64,000 nt of DNA from Frondihabitans peucedani (GCF_039537585.1 NZ_BAABAU010000003.1:310001-374000); one strand, 5' to 3'; counted from the first letter of the stretch, positions 26,383-35,845 are shown. The notes: generated from the sequence alone by a model not told the origin. Program-made: numbers and translations.

Positions 26383-29307
26383 TTACGCGAACGCCTCCAC
26401 CGGCGGGCACGCGCAGAACAGGTTGCGGTCGCCGTAGGCCTGGTCGACCCGGCGCACCGGCGGCCAGTACTTCGACCGGACCAGCGACCGCACCGGGTAG
26501 ACGGCCTCCTCGCGGGAGTAGCCCTCCGACCACTCCCCCGCGATGACGGCCTCCGCGGTGTGCGGGGCTCCGCGGAGAGGCGACGCGTCGGCCGCCCACT
26601 CGCCGGATGCGACGCGGTCGGCCTCGTGCTTGATCGCGATCATGGCGTCGACGAACCGATCGATCTCGGCGAGGTCCTCGCTCTCGGTCGGCTCGACCAT
26701 GAGGGTGCCCGCGACCGGGAACGACATCGTCGGCGCGTGGAAGCCGTAGTCGATGAGCCGCTTGGCGACGTCGTCGACCGTCACGCCGGTCTCGTCGCGG
26801 AGCGGCCGCAGGTCGAGGATGCACTCGTGCGCGACGAGTCCGCCCTCGCCGGCGTAGAGCACCGGGTAGTGGTCACGGAGCCGCACGGCGACGTAGTTCG
26901 CGGCCAGCACCGCAGCGCCGGTCGCCTCCTTCAGACCGGTCGTGCCCATCATGCGGACGTAGGCCCACGAGATCGGCAGGATGCTCGGGGATCCGTAGGG
27001 CGCGCCGCTCACGGGGACGCCGGCGTGCGCCAGCCGCTCGCCCGCAGCCGCCGCGGCAGCACCCGTGCGGCGGTCGGCCTGCTGGGCGAGCGGGTGCCCC
27101 GGCAGGAACGGTGCCAGGTGCGCCTTCGCCGCGACCGGGCCGACGCCGGGGCCGCCGCCGCCGTGCGGGATGCAGAACGTCTTGTGCAGGTTGAGGTGCG
27201 ACACGTCGCCCCCGAACTCGCCGAAGCGGGCGAAGCCGAGGAGGGCGTTGAGATTCGCGCCGTCGACGTACACCTGGCCGCCGGCCTCGTGCACCGCGTC
27301 GGTGATCTCGCGGATGTCGTGCTCGTAGACGCCGTGGGTCGACGGGTACGTGACCATGAGCGCTGCCAGCTCGGACGCGTTGTCGCGGACCTTGGCGCGC
27401 AGGTCGTCGAGGTCGACGTTGCCCTGCTCGTCGCAGGCGACGACGACCACGCGGAGTCCGGCCAGGACCGCGCTGGCGGCGTTCGTGCCGTGCGCCGACT
27501 GCGGGATGAGGCAGACGGTGCGGGCCGCGTCGCCGCGGTCGAGGTGGTAGCCCCGGATCGCGAGAAGGCCGGCGAGCTCGCCCTGGCTTCCGGCGTTCGG
27601 CTGCAGCGAGACGGTGTCGTACCCGGTGACCTCGGCGAGCCAGCCCTCGAGCTGGCCGATGAGCGACAGGTAGCCGTCGACGTCGGACGCGGGCGCGAAC
27701 GGGTGGATGTTCGCGAACTCGGGCCAGGTGACGGCGGCCATCTCGGTCGCGGCGTTGAGCTTCATCGTGCACGAGCCGAGCGGGATCATGCCCCGGTCGA
27801 GCGCATAGTCTTTGTCGGCCAGGTGCTTCAGGTAGCGCATCATGCTCGTCTCCGAGCGGTGCGTCCGGAACACCGGGTGCGTGAGGAAGTCGCTGGTGCG
27901 GAGCGCCTCGGCGGGCAGCGGCGACGCCTGGCCCGTGGGCACCTCGAAGCCGAGCAGCTCGCCGAGCACGACGAGATCGTCGCGCGTCGTCGTCTCGTCG
28001 GTCGAGACCGCCACCTCGTCGGCCGAGACCTCGAGGAGCAGGTAGCCGCGGTCGTGGGCCGCGCCGACGACCTCGGCCGCGCGACCGGGCACGCGGAACA
28101 CGACGGTGTCGAAGAACGTGGCGGAACCGGTCTCGATGCCGGCCGCCTCGGCTCCTGCGGCGAGGTCGACAGCGTGCTGGTGCGTTCTCTTCGCGATGTG
28201 GGTGAGGCCCCACGGCCCGTGGTAGACCGCGTACATCGACGCCATGACCGCCAGGAGCACCTGCGCGGTGCAGATGTTGGAGGTCGCCTTCTCGCGGCGG
28301 ATGTGCTGCTCGCGCGTCTGCAGGCTGAGCCGGTAGGCGGGGTTGCCGACCGCGTCTTGCGAGACGCCGACCAGGCGGCCGGGGAGCTGGCGCTCGAGGC
28401 CGGTGCGGACGGCCATGTAGCCGGCGTGCGGCCCGCCGAAGCCCATAGGCACGCCGAAGCGCTGGCTGGTGCCGACGGCGACGTCGGCTCCGAACTCGCC
28501 GGGCGCCGTCAGCAGGGTCAGGGCGAGGAGGTCGGCCGCGACGACGGCGAGGCCGCCGCCCAGGTGCACGCGGTCGACGACCGGGGCCGGGTTCCAGACG
28601 GCGCCCGAGGCGCCCGGGTACTGGACGAAGACTCCGAACGCGTCGGGGAGGTCGGCGACGTCGGTGGTCGCCAGGGGCAGCTCGACGAGATCGATGCCGA
28701 CGGCTGCGGCACGGCCCCGGAGCAGCGCCTTCGTCTGCGGCAGCGCGTCGGAGTCGACGATGAACGCCTGGCTGGCGGCCTTCGATGCTCGGCGCGCGAG
28801 GAGCATGCCCTCGACGACCGCGGTCGACTCGTCGAGCATCGACGCGTTCGCCGTGGTGAGTCCGGTGAGCTCGGCGACCATCGTCTGGAAGTTGATCAGC
28901 GCCTCGAGGCGGCCCTGCGAGATCTCGGGCTGGTACGGCGTGTAGGCGGTGTACCAGCTCGGGTTCTCGAGCACATTGCGCTGGATGACGGCCGGGGTGA
29001 CCGTGCCGTAGTAGCCGAGGCCGAGGAACGACCGGTTGACCCGGTTGCGATTCGCCAGCGTGCGGAGCTCGGCCAGCGTCTCCTGCTCGCCGATCGGCTC
29101 GGGGAGAATGCTCGCATCGAGGACGGCGGCGTGGATGCTGTCGGGGACGGCCTTCTGGACGAGCGCCTCGACGCTGTCGAAGTCGAGCGCGCCGAGCATC
29201 GCCTGCTGCTCGGCGGGCGTCGTGCCGATGTGGCGGTCGACGAAGCCCTCGGCGGCGGTGCCCTCGATGAGCCCGCCGGTGGTCTCGCTGCTCATGTCGG
29301 CGCTCAT
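26383..29307 (-). CDS. gcvP: Glycine dehydrogenase (decarboxylating), P-protein
   Basis: 974 residues, full length. The start is the ATG at 29307, overlapping the gcvH stop as ATGA. Seen are the N-terminal [17 protein letters not shown], the glycine-rich loop [10 protein letters not shown], and the PLP lysine in [15 protein letters not shown]. It decarboxylates glycine and transfers the aminomethyl group to lipoyl-GcvH. Expression is controlled with gcvT and gcvH by the riboswitch at 30865. Confidence 0.96.
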   Translation of the reverse strand: MSADMSSETTGGLIEGTAAEGFVDRHIGTTPAEQQAMLGALDFDSVEALVQKAVPDSIHAAVLDASILPEPIGEQETLAELRTLANRNRVNRSFLGLGYYGTVTPAVIQRNVLENPSWYTAYTPYQPEISQGRLEALINFQTMVAELTGLTTANASMLDESTAVVEGMLLARRASKAASQAFIVDSDALPQTKALLRGRAAAVGIDLVELPLATTDVADLPDAFGVFVQYPGASGAVWNPAPVVDRVHLGGGLAVVAADLLALTLLTAPGEFGADVAVGTSQRFGVPMGFGGPHAGYMAVRTGLERQLPGRLVGVSQDAVGNPAYRLSLQTREQHIRREKATSNICTAQVLLAVMASMYAVYHGPWGLTHIAKRTHQHAVDLAAGAEAAGIETGSATFFDTVVFRVPGRAAEVVGAAHDRGYLLLEVSADEVAVSTDETTTRDDLVVLGELLGFEVPTGQASPLPAEALRTSDFLTHPVFRTHRSETSMMRYLKHLADKDYALDRGMIPLGSCTMKLNAATEMAAVTWPEFANIHPFAPASDVDGYLSLIGQLEGWLAEVTGYDTVSLQPNAGSQGELAGLLAIRGYHLDRGDAARTVCLIPQSAHGTNAASAVLAGLRVVVVACDEQGNVDLDDLRAKVRDNASELAALMVTYPSTHGVYEHDIREITDAVHEAGGQVYVDGANLNALLGFARFGEFGGDVSHLNLHKTFCIPHGGGGPGVGPVAAKAHLAPFLPGHPLAQQADRRTGAAAAAAGERLAHAGVPVSGAPYGSPSILPISWAYVRMMGTTGLKEATGAAVLAANYVAVRLRDHYPVLYAGEGGLVAHECILDLRPLRDETGVTVDDVAKRLIDYGFHAPTMSFPVAGTLMVEPTESEDLAEIDRFVDAMIAIKHEADRVASGEWAADASPLRGAPHTAEAVIAGEWSEGYSREEAVYPVRSLVRSKYWPPVRRVDQAYGDRNLFCACPPVEAFA

Positions 29308-29678
29308 TCGGCGGTCAGGGCGACGTACTCGTCGCGGGAGAGGAGGGCGGGGAGGTCGCCCGAGAGCGTGATCCTGATCAGCCAGCCGTCGTCGAAGGGC
29401 GACGAGTTGACGAGGTCGGGGGCGTCGACGACGGCGTCGTTGATCTCGAGCACCGTGCCGAGGACGGGGGCGAAGAGCTCGCCGACCGACTTGGTCGACT
29501 CGATCTCGCCGACGACCTTGCCGGCCTCGACGTCGCTGCCCACCGCGGGGAGGTCGACGTACACGACGTCGCCGAGCTTGTCGGCCGCGTAGTCGGTGAT
29601 GCCGACGGTCGCGGTGTCGCCGTCGATCAGGAGCCACTCGTGCTCGGCGGTGTACTTCAGGGTGGAGAGGTCAGACAC
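29304..29678 (-). CDS. gcvH: Glycine cleavage system H protein
   Basis: 124 residues. The lipoyl lysine is K63 in [16 protein letters not shown]. The start [16 protein letters not shown] and the [13 protein letters not shown] tail are family-typical. It shuttles the aminomethyl group between P- and T-proteins. It is placed between gcvT (12-base gap) and gcvP. Confidence 0.96.
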   Translation of the reverse strand: MSDLSTLKYTAEHEWLLIDGDTATVGITDYAADKLGDVVYVDLPAVGSDVEAGKVVGEIESTKSVGELFAPVLGTVLEINDAVVDAPDLVNSSPFDDGWLIRITLSGDLPALLSRDEYVALTAE

Positions 29679-29690
29679 GGGGTGAGCCTT

Positions 29691-30833
29691 TCAGGAGCGC
29701 TTGTAGAAGGGGAGCGCGACGACGGTCGCAGGAATGGTGGTGCCGCGGACGTCGACGCCGAGCCCGGTGCCGACCGCGGCGAGCGCAGGATCGACGTAGG
29801 CCATCGCGACGGGGTGGCCGAGCGTCGGAGAGAGGGCCCCGCTGGTGACCTCGCCGACGACGGCGCCCGCAGGATCGACGACGGCGTAGCCCGCCCGAGC
29901 GGCCCTGCGTCCGTCGAGGGTCAGTCCCACGAGCACGCGAGCGCCCTCCTCGGGCAGCGCGTTCTCGCGCCCGGCGAAGGACTCCTTCGTCAGATCGACG
30001 ACGCGGCCGAGCCCGGCCTGCGCCGCACGGGTCTCGACTCCGAGCTCGTGCCCGTACAGCGGCATGCCCGCCTCGAGGCGGAGGGTGTCGCGGCTCGCGA
30101 GCCCGGCGGGGACGACGCCGCGGGGCGCGCCGGCCTCGGCGATCGCCCGCCAGAGGGTCGGCGCGGTCTCGGTGTCGAGGTAGAGCTCGAAGCCGTCTTC
30201 GCCCGTGTAGCCGGTGCGCGCGATCAGCACGGGGACGTCGTCGAAGGTGCCGCGGAGGACGCGGTAGTAGCGGAGCGTGGAGAGCGGGGCGTCGGGAGCG
30301 AGGCGATCCTGCGTGGTCAACTCGTCGAGGACGCCCTCCGCCTCGGGACCCTGGAGGGCGATGAGGGCAGTGTCGTCGCTCTCGTCGTCGACGGTGACGT
30401 CGAAGCCGTGCGCGCGGGTGGCGAGAGTGTCGAAGGCGACCTGCCGGTTGCCCGCGTTCGCGACGACCAGGAAGTCGTGGTCGTCGAGACGGTAGACGAC
30501 GAGGTCGTCGAGGATGCCGCCCTGGTCGGCGAGGAGCAGGGAGTACTTCGCGCGGCCGACCGCGATGGTGGAGAGCGTGCCGGCGAGGGCCTGGTCGAGG
30601 AAGACTCCGGCGTCGGGGCCGACGACGGCGATCTCGGCCATGTGCGACAGGTCGAACAGGCCCGCCGCCTGGCGGACGGCATGGTGCTCCTGGAGGTCGG
30701 ACGAGTACCGGACCGGCATCTGCCAGCCGGCGAAGTCGGTGAAGCTGGCGCCGGCCTCGACGTGGACGTCGTGAAGCGGGCTGTAGCGGGGCTCCTCCGC
30801 CTCGGGAGCGGGCGGGACGGTGCTATCGGTCAT
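29691..30833 (-). CDS. gcvT: Glycine cleavage system aminomethyltransferase, T-protein
   Basis: 380 residues. It has the conserved folate-site segments GASFTDFAGWQMPVRY, FDLSHMAEI and ARTGYTGEDGFELY, and the C-terminal barrel with EVTSGALSPTLGHPVAMAYV. It transfers the methylene group from lipoyl-GcvH to tetrahydrofolate with release of ammonia. First gene after the riboswitch. Confidence 0.96.
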   Translation of the reverse strand: MTDSTVPPAPEAEEPRYSPLHDVHVEAGASFTDFAGWQMPVRYSSDLQEHHAVRQAAGLFDLSHMAEIAVVGPDAGVFLDQALAGTLSTIAVGRAKYSLLLADQGGILDDLVVYRLDDHDFLVVANAGNRQVAFDTLATRAHGFDVTVDDESDDTALIALQGPEAEGVLDELTTQDRLAPDAPLSTLRYYRVLRGTFDDVPVLIARTGYTGEDGFELYLDTETAPTLWRAIAEAGAPRGVVPAGLASRDTLRLEAGMPLYGHELGVETRAAQAGLGRVVDLTKESFAGRENALPEEGARVLVGLTLDGRRAARAGYAVVDPAGAVVGEVTSGALSPTLGHPVAMAYVDPALAAVGTGLGVDVRGTTIPATVVALPFYKRS

Positions 30834-30864
30834 TCAGGACTCCGGGCTCGTCGAGCGTGATGGC

Positions 30865-31075
30865 AGGAATCCCCCTCTGTCATGAGCCTGAGAGTTTCGC
30901 CGCGCCCTGGCTGGGACGCGGCTTTCACCGTCGGCGAGGCGCGCTGGTCTGCTCCTGCTTTTCAGAGTGGCCACCGTGCTTCAGCACGACACGACGCGGT
31001 ACGTCTACCTGAGAGATTGGCGGGGAAGCTTGCTCCTTCGGTGGTCGACCGTGAAGGTCGAGCACTCTCCCGCGC
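30865..31075 (-). ncRNA. Tandem glycine riboswitch
   Basis: Leftward transcript 5' of gcvT. Both aptamers of the gcvT-type element can be recognised. Read in the transcript, the first runs from GGGAGAGTGCTC past CCGAAGGAGCAA to AATCTCTCAGGT, and the second ends in GAAACTCTCAGGCTCATGACAGAGGGG. The conserved CTCTCAGG box therefore occurs twice (complement CCTGAGAG near 30887 and 31008). Glycine binding normally turns on gcv expression. The boundaries are approximate. Confidence 0.9.
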
Positions 31076-31183
31076 CGTGGTGATGGCCGATGTTCGATTG
31101 TGGGTCGAGCCTAGCAAGAGCCGCGTTTCCGGCGCGTGACGGAGTGCGCTTCCGGCAGGCATCCGGCCCTGTAGATTCATGGC

Positions 31184-32083
31184 ATGGACCGTGACGCCTC
31201 ATCGCCGGGACTCGCGTGCGTCGTCCTGGCCCACGGCGATCCTGAGCAGGTTCACCGACTCGTCGAAGCGCTCGATCCCTTCCCGGTGTACCTGCACGTC
31301 GACTCGAGGACGAGTGACGACGTGTTCCGCCAGATCACGAGCGGCCTGCCGAGCCGCTGCGTGATCCTGCCGCGGCGCCGGACCGGCTGGGCCACCTGGG
31401 GCGCCGTCGAGGCCGAGATCGAGGGCTACCGCGAGGCTCTCTCGCACCCCGGGATCACCCACGTCGCGCTGATGACGGGCGCCGACTACCCCCTCGCCTC
31501 CAGCGACGAGATCCGCGCGTTCCTCGGCGAGCACCGCGACGAGTCGTTCACCATGTTCACGACGCTGCCCTACGTCAACTGGGGCAGGTCGGGCGGCTTC
31601 GACCGCCTGCGCTACCGCCACTGGGCCCGCGGCAAGCGGATGATCCGGCTGCCCGTCCCGAGGCGTCTCCCCGCCGACGTGCGGTTCGCCGGCGGCTCGA
31701 CCTCGAAGATGCTGACCGTCGAGCACGCTCGCGCGGTCGTCCGCACCTACGACTCCGAGCCCGACCTGGCAGCCTTCTGGCGGCGCACCTGGGCGCCCGA
31801 CGAGACCTTCATCGCCTCGGTCGTCAACACGCCGCGCTTCGTTCCCGGCTGGGCCGACCACCACGTCTCGACGCCGCTCTGGTGGATCGACTGGAGCGGG
31901 GCGCGCAAGAAGAGCCCGCCGTGGCTCGACGAGAGTGCACTGCCCTCCCTCCTCGCGCGCCGACTCGCCGACGATCAGGCTGTGCCGTGCCTGTTCGCCC
32001 GCAAGTTCTCGACCGAGGTCTCAGGGCCGCTGATGGACGAGCTCGACCGGGCCTTCGGGCTGCGGGGGGCTGTGCGGCGCTGA
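31184..32083 (+). CDS. Core-2/I-branching-like beta-1,6-N-acetylglucosaminyltransferase (GT14)
   Basis: 299 residues. The N-terminus (ACVVLAHGDPEQVHRLVEAL), the PVYLHVDSRTSDDVF segment, HVALMTGADYPLASSDEIR and the late W-A-P-D-E-T-F-I motif match the bacterial branch of GT14 glycosyltransferases. It has no signal peptide or membrane helix, so it acts in the cytosol or at the membrane face on an unknown acceptor. The convergent neighbour is the last gene of the immunity array. Confidence 0.85.
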   Translation: MDRDASSPGLACVVLAHGDPEQVHRLVEALDPFPVYLHVDSRTSDDVFRQITSGLPSRCVILPRRRTGWATWGAVEAEIEGYREALSHPGITHVALMTGADYPLASSDEIRAFLGEHRDESFTMFTTLPYVNWGRSGGFDRLRYRHWARGKRMIRLPVPRRLPADVRFAGGSTSKMLTVEHARAVVRTYDSEPDLAAFWRRTWAPDETFIASVVNTPRFVPGWADHHVSTPLWWIDWSGARKKSPPWLDESALPSLLARRLADDQAVPCLFARKFSTEVSGPLMDELDRAFGLRGAVRR

Positions 32084-32161
32084 TCCTGCGCCGTGGGGAG
32101 CAGATGCCCGGAAAGGGAGCCCCCACTCTCCGGTCGACGTCTCGCCTGGCTCGGGAGGTCG

Positions 32162-32452
32162 TCACACGGGGTCGGGCGCGTCGCCGCTCGTGGAGAAAGG
32201 CCGGAGTTCCCGAACCCGGGCCATCTCGACGAATTCCTCGGCATCGACTTCGGTTATCGGCTCGAAGTCGTGATCGTTGCGGTTCTGCAACCACAGGCCC
32301 AGGGTGTGATGTGCATCGGACTGCCAGTGGCCGTCTCGTCCGACGTAGGAGTCTTCCGGTAGACCATCGCCACCGATGATGCGGCGGTACACAGAGCTCG
32401 GCTTCGGACCCTCAGGAGACCAGGAGTATTCCGCGAAGTACTGTGCGCTCAC
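32162..32452 (-). CDS. Small protein, family C paralogue 3 of the immunity array
   Basis: 96 residues from GTG 32452, chosen because GGAAAGGA lies at proper spacing upstream. It begins VSAQYFAEYSWSPEGPKPSS and contains DSYVGRDGHWQSDAHHTLG and a C-terminal V-D-A-E-E-F-V-E-M-A-R-V-R-E-L-R-P-F-S. It is a clear paralogue of the gene at 34014-34307 (shared Y-F-x-E-Y start, Y-Y/S-V-G-R-x-G, and E-F-I/V-E-M-A-R-I/V-R-E-L-R-P-F-S end). No known domain recognised. Inferred to be an orphan immunity protein or part of a two-gene immunity unit; function untested. Confidence 0.7.
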   Translation of the reverse strand: MSAQYFAEYSWSPEGPKPSSVYRRIIGGDGLPEDSYVGRDGHWQSDAHHTLGLWLQNRNDHDFEPITEVDAEEFVEMARVRELRPFSTSGDAPDPV

Positions 32453-32523
32453 CAGGATGTCCTTTCCGCGCCGGGGCGGCCTCCGTGCTTCTGAGACAAC
32501 GCTAACGGCAGCAGGCGACGACC

Positions 32524-32787
32524 TCAGAAAGGCTCCACGTCGAAACCCAGAGATCCGACAGCCGCGATGAACGACTCTGCATCGTGTTCCGACTGGACCT
32601 CGAAGTCCCCGTCTCCTTGACCCAGCAGCCAGGCCCACAGTGTGCCCGACTTGTCCCATCTCCATTCCAAGGACCGCGCGAAGGAGAAATCAGTAGGTGC
32701 CCCGCCCTCTTCCTCCCGCTTGAAGAGCCCGACTTGCCGACGGCCGTTCTCGGCGGCCATGAAGGATGCGTAGAACGTCGTCGTCAC
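32524..32787 (-). CDS. Small protein, family C paralogue 2 (divergent)
   Basis: 87 residues from GTG 32787, whose start overlaps the preceding small ORF stop as GTGA; an ATG at 32817 in the same frame is the alternative. It contains FYASFMAAENGRRQVGLFKR, a central RSLEWRWDKSGTLWAWLLGQGDGDFE and H-D-A-E-S-F-I-A-A-V near the end. Its layout (short strand-rich start, W-rich middle, acidic loop before a D-A-E-x-F-I helix) matches the other two family C members, but it is the most divergent. Role inferred from context only. Confidence 0.6.
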   Translation of the reverse strand: MTTTFYASFMAAENGRRQVGLFKREEEGGAPTDFSFARSLEWRWDKSGTLWAWLLGQGDGDFEVQSEHDAESFIAAVGSLGFDVEPF

Positions 32788-32927
32788 GAGTCCGCCCTCG
32801 GGCCCGAGGGCTGCCAACGGGGCGGCAGCGGACGCGAGCGCTTGTCACCTGCGGGGGGCCGAGACGGGTCGTCGTGCACCCGCAGGCCCCCTTCCTCGCC
32901 CGGCGCTTCGTCGCGCGTCACAGTCAT
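32784..32927 (-). CDS. Possible 47-aa linker ORF in the immunity array
   Basis: ATG at 32927 overlaps the stop of the 32924-33340 gene as ATGA, and the TGA at 32784-32786 overlaps the next start as GTGA. The product is charged and proline-rich (starts MTVTRDEAPGEEGG), with no recognisable fold. The double four-base overlap argues for translation, but it may be only a remnant that keeps ribosomes coupled. Confidence 0.35.
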   Translation of the reverse strand: MTVTRDEAPGEEGGLRVHDDPSRPPAGDKRSRPLPPRWQPSGPRADS

Positions 32928-33340
32928 GATCCGCCCCTCTCGCGCAGACTTCGTCGAAGGGTGTCCAGCGAAGCAACGGTCGACGCCGAATCTGAAATCG
33001 TTCCGAGAGCCGGGTCAACATCCTGGCTCGTTCGAAGGTCGTTCACTGCCTCGGAAGGACTCAGGCCCAGTTCTTTCCGGTCCGACAGGAGCGACGACCA
33101 TGCCACCCCCGCATTCATGGCCCGCTCGTTCTCGTCGTCGGCAACCGCCCACCCCGCTGCACCTTCGGCATCCGACCACCAGAGGGTTCCGTAGAGAACG
33201 TCTTGGCACTCCACCGTGCGAACCTCGATCTGTCCCTGTGGACGGTTGAAATAGGACACTGGCCCAGAGACCTGAGTCCCGTGCACGTCATCGCGAAGAC
33301 TCCCCTGATAGTCCTCAGGAAAATCGCTATCGCTGTCCAT
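32924..33340 (-). CDS. Small protein, family A paralogue 5
   Basis: 138 residues from ATG 33340 (GGAAGGAT upstream). It shares with the other family A proteins a strand pair ending Y-G-T-L-W-W-S-D-A-E-G-A-A-G-W, then N-A-G-V-A-W and L-G-L-S-P-S-E-A-V. The general family A pattern is G-Y-L-W-x-S-D-x-x-x-A-A-G-Y, ...N-x-G-x-x-W..., G-L-x-P-S-E-A. I do not recognise a named domain. Position in an array behind a polymorphic toxin suggests an immunity or immunity-like role. Confidence 0.7.
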   Translation of the reverse strand: MDSDSDFPEDYQGSLRDDVHGTQVSGPVSYFNRPQGQIEVRTVECQDVLYGTLWWSDAEGAAGWAVADDENERAMNAGVAWSSLLSDRKELGLSPSEAVNDLRTSQDVDPALGTISDSASTVASLDTLRRSLRERGGS

Positions 33341-33470
33341 GCGACGATCCTTCCGCACTTGTGCTATCTCGTGTCGGGAAGGACCTCCTGGAACAGGAAC
33401 CGAAACAGATGTGTCCTAGCATCCCCTGCGTGCCTCCGCCTGAAGTGGCGTGCAGACGTAGGGTGTCGAA

Positions 33471-33968
33471 CTAGGGCAGGGGGAAAGGCTCTGGCAATTT
33501 CCCCAGGGTGCAGATCTCCTCGGTGCTCAAGGACGCCACCTTCGAGAACGATGCTGCCGCGATCGCCAGGACTCCACCGTCGATGAAAGACAGGATCCAT
33601 CCGTCAGGCGAGTGAAGTCGAACCTCGCTGCCAGTGCTCTCGACTGAGTAATCCTTCGCAGGAACGATCGAACGCTCGTCTGACGTCGAAATGAGAGCTC
33701 TGTCGTATCGCCAGTGGGACACCATGTACCAGGCCGCGTACTTTCGAACCGCTTCGAAATCAGAGCTCAACACCTCCGCGTGGGGAAGGTCATTCCTCAT
33801 TCCGGTTCCGAAGACAAACTGGCCATCTAAAGACCACAGTGCGAGGTTCGAATCGACATCGCTCAATCGAATCAAGTAGCCGCCGCCTGATATCTCCCGG
33901 TCGAAGTTGAGATTTCTACCCCACACCGCAAGCTGAGCCGCCTCATCAGCGAACACGGTGACCTCCAA
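33471..33968 (-). CDS. Small protein, family B paralogue 2 (possibly Imm61-like)
   Basis: 165 residues. It contains WGRNLNFDREISGGGYLIRLSDVDSNLALW, KYAAWYMVSHWRYDRAL and the C-terminal S-T-E-E-I-C-T-L-G-K-L-P-E-P-F-P-L-P. It is clearly homologous to the gene at 36035-36538 over its whole length. The W-G-x-N strand, the alternating sheet and the late x-R-Y-A-A-W-Y helix recall the Imm61 immunity family of actinobacteria, but that is a weak resemblance by eye. Confidence 0.7.
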   Translation of the reverse strand: MEVTVFADEAAQLAVWGRNLNFDREISGGGYLIRLSDVDSNLALWSLDGQFVFGTGMRNDLPHAEVLSSDFEAVRKYAAWYMVSHWRYDRALISTSDERSIVPAKDYSVESTGSEVRLHSPDGWILSFIDGGVLAIAAASFSKVASLSTEEICTLGKLPEPFPLP

Positions 33969-34013
33969 GCATGCCGAACTCTCGCTCAGAGAGATCCACG
34001 TTGAGGTACGCCT

Positions 34014-34307
34014 CTACTCAGCCGCCGTTTCACGCGTGGAGAAAGGCCGGAGCTCCCGAATCCGGGCCATCTCGATGAACTCGTCAGCCTGCGACGAGGT
34101 GATCTCCTCGAGATCCATGTCACCGCGCCCCATGAGAAAGGAGCCCAGAGAGTAGCGGGAGTCTTCTGTCCACACGCCCCCTCTGCCCACGTAGTAGTCG
34201 CGAGGCGGACCTTCGACCGGCAGATCACGCCGAAAGACTGCGGTTGGAAGTCTCTCTCCGCGGAGCTCGGTGTACTCGACAAAGTACTTCTGCACGTGCT
34301 CAGTCAT
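34014..34307 (-). CDS. Small protein, family C paralogue 1
   Basis: 97 residues from ATG 34307, which overlaps the preceding family A gene by eight bases. It begins MTEHVQKYFVEYTELRGERL; the centre is DYYVGRGGVWTEDSRYSLG; it ends A-D-E-F-I-E-M-A-R-I-R-E-L-R-P-F-S. Direct coupling to the family A gene upstream suggests that A and C proteins are made together. Function unknown. Confidence 0.72.
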   Translation of the reverse strand: MTEHVQKYFVEYTELRGERLPTAVFRRDLPVEGPPRDYYVGRGGVWTEDSRYSLGSFLMGRGDMDLEEITSSQADEFIEMARIRELRPFSTRETAAE

Positions 34308-34692
34308 CGATCGTCGACAACTCAGCCAGCGTCGCAACGCTTCGGGTTTCAATCGAGCGAATGGAACCCGCGCTTGCTGGGATGTCGGGCGACAACGCTA
34401 AGCGCCGGACCGCCTCCGAGGGCGACAGACCATCGGTCTTGGCTTCCTTGAGCTTCGGCGACCAGGTCAATCCCACGTTGAAGGCGATGTCACCGCCCGA
34501 CTCGCGCGCTTTGTATCCCGCGGCGAACTCGGTGTCCGAGAACCAGAGGTACCCCATGATCTGTCCGTCGCGCTCCACCGAGAAGAACTGGACTGGTCCG
34601 TCAGGCTGCTTGTTGTAGGTCGTTTCAGGGTTTAACGGAGCCCAGTGAACGGGCGCCGTCATGCGCCGAGACCGTCGTTCTCGTTCAGTCAT
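34300..34692 (-). CDS. Small protein, family A paralogue 4
   Basis: 130 residues from ATG 34692. It is the closest relative of the toxin-adjacent gene at 36664-37056: both are 130 residues, align without gaps, and are identical at roughly two thirds of positions by eye (shared RRSRRMTAP, GYLWFSD, RES-GDIAFNVG, PKLKEAK, ETRSV and ELST-DD). The recent duplicate sits four genes away from the toxin, as expected when orphan immunity genes are stored. Confidence 0.75.
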   Translation of the reverse strand: MTERERRSRRMTAPVHWAPLNPETTYNKQPDGPVQFFSVERDGQIMGYLWFSDTEFAAGYKARESGGDIAFNVGLTWSPKLKEAKTDGLSPSEAVRRLALSPDIPASAGSIRSIETRSVATLAELSTIDD

Positions 34693-34737
34693 GCAAGCCC
34701 CCTCCTGAAGACATCGATCTTGTCGGCCACACATCAT

Positions 34738-35146
34738 TCAAAGACTCTTCGCCTTCTCTATCAGAGCTCGGTAGAACGCCGCTTTTTCGGTGAGAGAGCC
34801 GGGCACGAGACAAGCCGAGCCCCAACCAACCGTCTCGCCGGCCTCGATCTCCGCCGTCGCCTCCGACGGCTTCAGCCCTCTTTCCCACTTCGAACGCAGC
34901 AGGCCCGCCCATAAAAGCCCCGCGTTGGCCGCGGTATCCCCAGCCCGACGCAGACTCACATATCCGGCGGCATCTTCGTCGTCCGAGAAGTAGAAGAACG
35001 CGATCAGTTGACCCTCTCGCTCCACGCGGCCATACGTGATCTCGCTCCGGTTTGCTCACGTACGTCTTTCGAGGTCCATTCCGTTTCCAGTGAGGGTCTT
35101 CAGAGAGCGGGCCGAGCGATTCCACGGGCAGGTCTGCCTCTGTCAT
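34738..35146 (-). pseudogene. Family A paralogue 3, frameshifted
   Basis: The first frame, from ATG 35146, reads MTEADLPVESLGPLSEDPHW... to KTYVSKPER. The homologous continuation (ITYGRVEREGQLIAFFYFSD then EDAAGYVSLRRAG) lies in another frame that is open to 34738. The switch falls near 35040-35046, where alignment to the 35438-35845 paralogue (K-P-x-x-P-V-V-F-G-E-V) shows a loss of two bases or gain of one. Either a real frameshift or a sequencing error; the downstream part retains all family features. Confidence 0.7.
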
Positions 35147-35437
35147 GGAACCGCTCCCCCTTCATCGGTGATCCGTTCCCACTTCGTCAACGATGCAACC
35201 CCTGACAATGTCTTCACGCTAGCTGTTCTCGCCCGAGTAGGGCTTTGGGCAGACGACGCCCGCCTGGCCAGCTTGCCGTGTCCGGCTCTTTCACACTCCA
35301 CCTCCGCTGACCGCTTCTAGGGGCGGTGATTCCGACCGGTAGGACGGTCGGAGACTGGATGAAACAGAGTTACGGCCAGTTCTGTTTTCCCCACGCCCAG
35401 GCCAACACCCGACGGAGGCGGCGTTCGTCACCGGCCA

Positions 35438-35845
35438 TCATGAAGAAGCGGCCAACGACGCGAGAGCCGCGTATGAATCGGCAGTCCGAACCACAGAGCC
35501 CGGAACGAGATGGCCACAACCTTCGCCAGGCGACTGGCCGCCTTCCATTTCACGGATGGCTTGGGCTGGCTTCAGCTTTCGTTCCCAGTGAAACATGAAG
35601 AGATCGAACCAAAGCATCGAGACGTTACCCCCGAAGTCACCAGCACTCGAAACGTTGATGAACCCAAGAGCATCTTCGACTGCCGACGTGTACACGTATC
35701 CGAGGAGCCGACCGGCCTCCCTGACCTCACCGAAAACAACTGGACCCGCGGGCTTTTCGACGAAGCCGGTCGGTGGACTCACGAGCCTTGAGTGCAGGTC
35801 ATCGGACAGAGGGCCGCCCGGTTCCAGAGGTTCACTGTTAGGCAC
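35438..35845 (-). CDS. Small protein, family A paralogue 2
   Basis: 135 residues from GTG 35845. It contains GFVEKPAGPVVFGEVREAGR, L-L-G-Y-V-Y-T-S-A-V-E-D-A-L-G-F, and K-L-K-P-A-Q-A-I-R-E-M. The nearest relative is the frameshifted gene at 34738-35146 (same L-G-P-L-S-E/D-D start and H-L/C-L-V-P-G-S-x-x end). The 291 bases downstream (35147-35437) hold no gene I can support. Function unknown; immunity-like by context. Confidence 0.7.
   Translation of the reverse strand: MPNSEPLEPGGPLSDDLHSRLVSPPTGFVEKPAGPVVFGEVREAGRLLGYVYTSAVEDALGFINVSSAGDFGGNVSMLWFDLFMFHWERKLKPAQAIREMEGGQSPGEGCGHLVPGSVVRTADSYAALASLAASS

Noticed and set aside
26560-29592. Plus-strand open frame of about 1000 codons opposite gcvP
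   Set aside because: Low-complexity Arg/Val/Asp composition and no motifs; gcvP on the other strand is unmistakable.
35147-35437. Possible further immunity gene in the 291-base gap between A2 and A3
   Set aside because: No frame on the minus strand has a start with ribosome-binding site or family A/B/C motifs; plus-strand frames are short and unconvincing.
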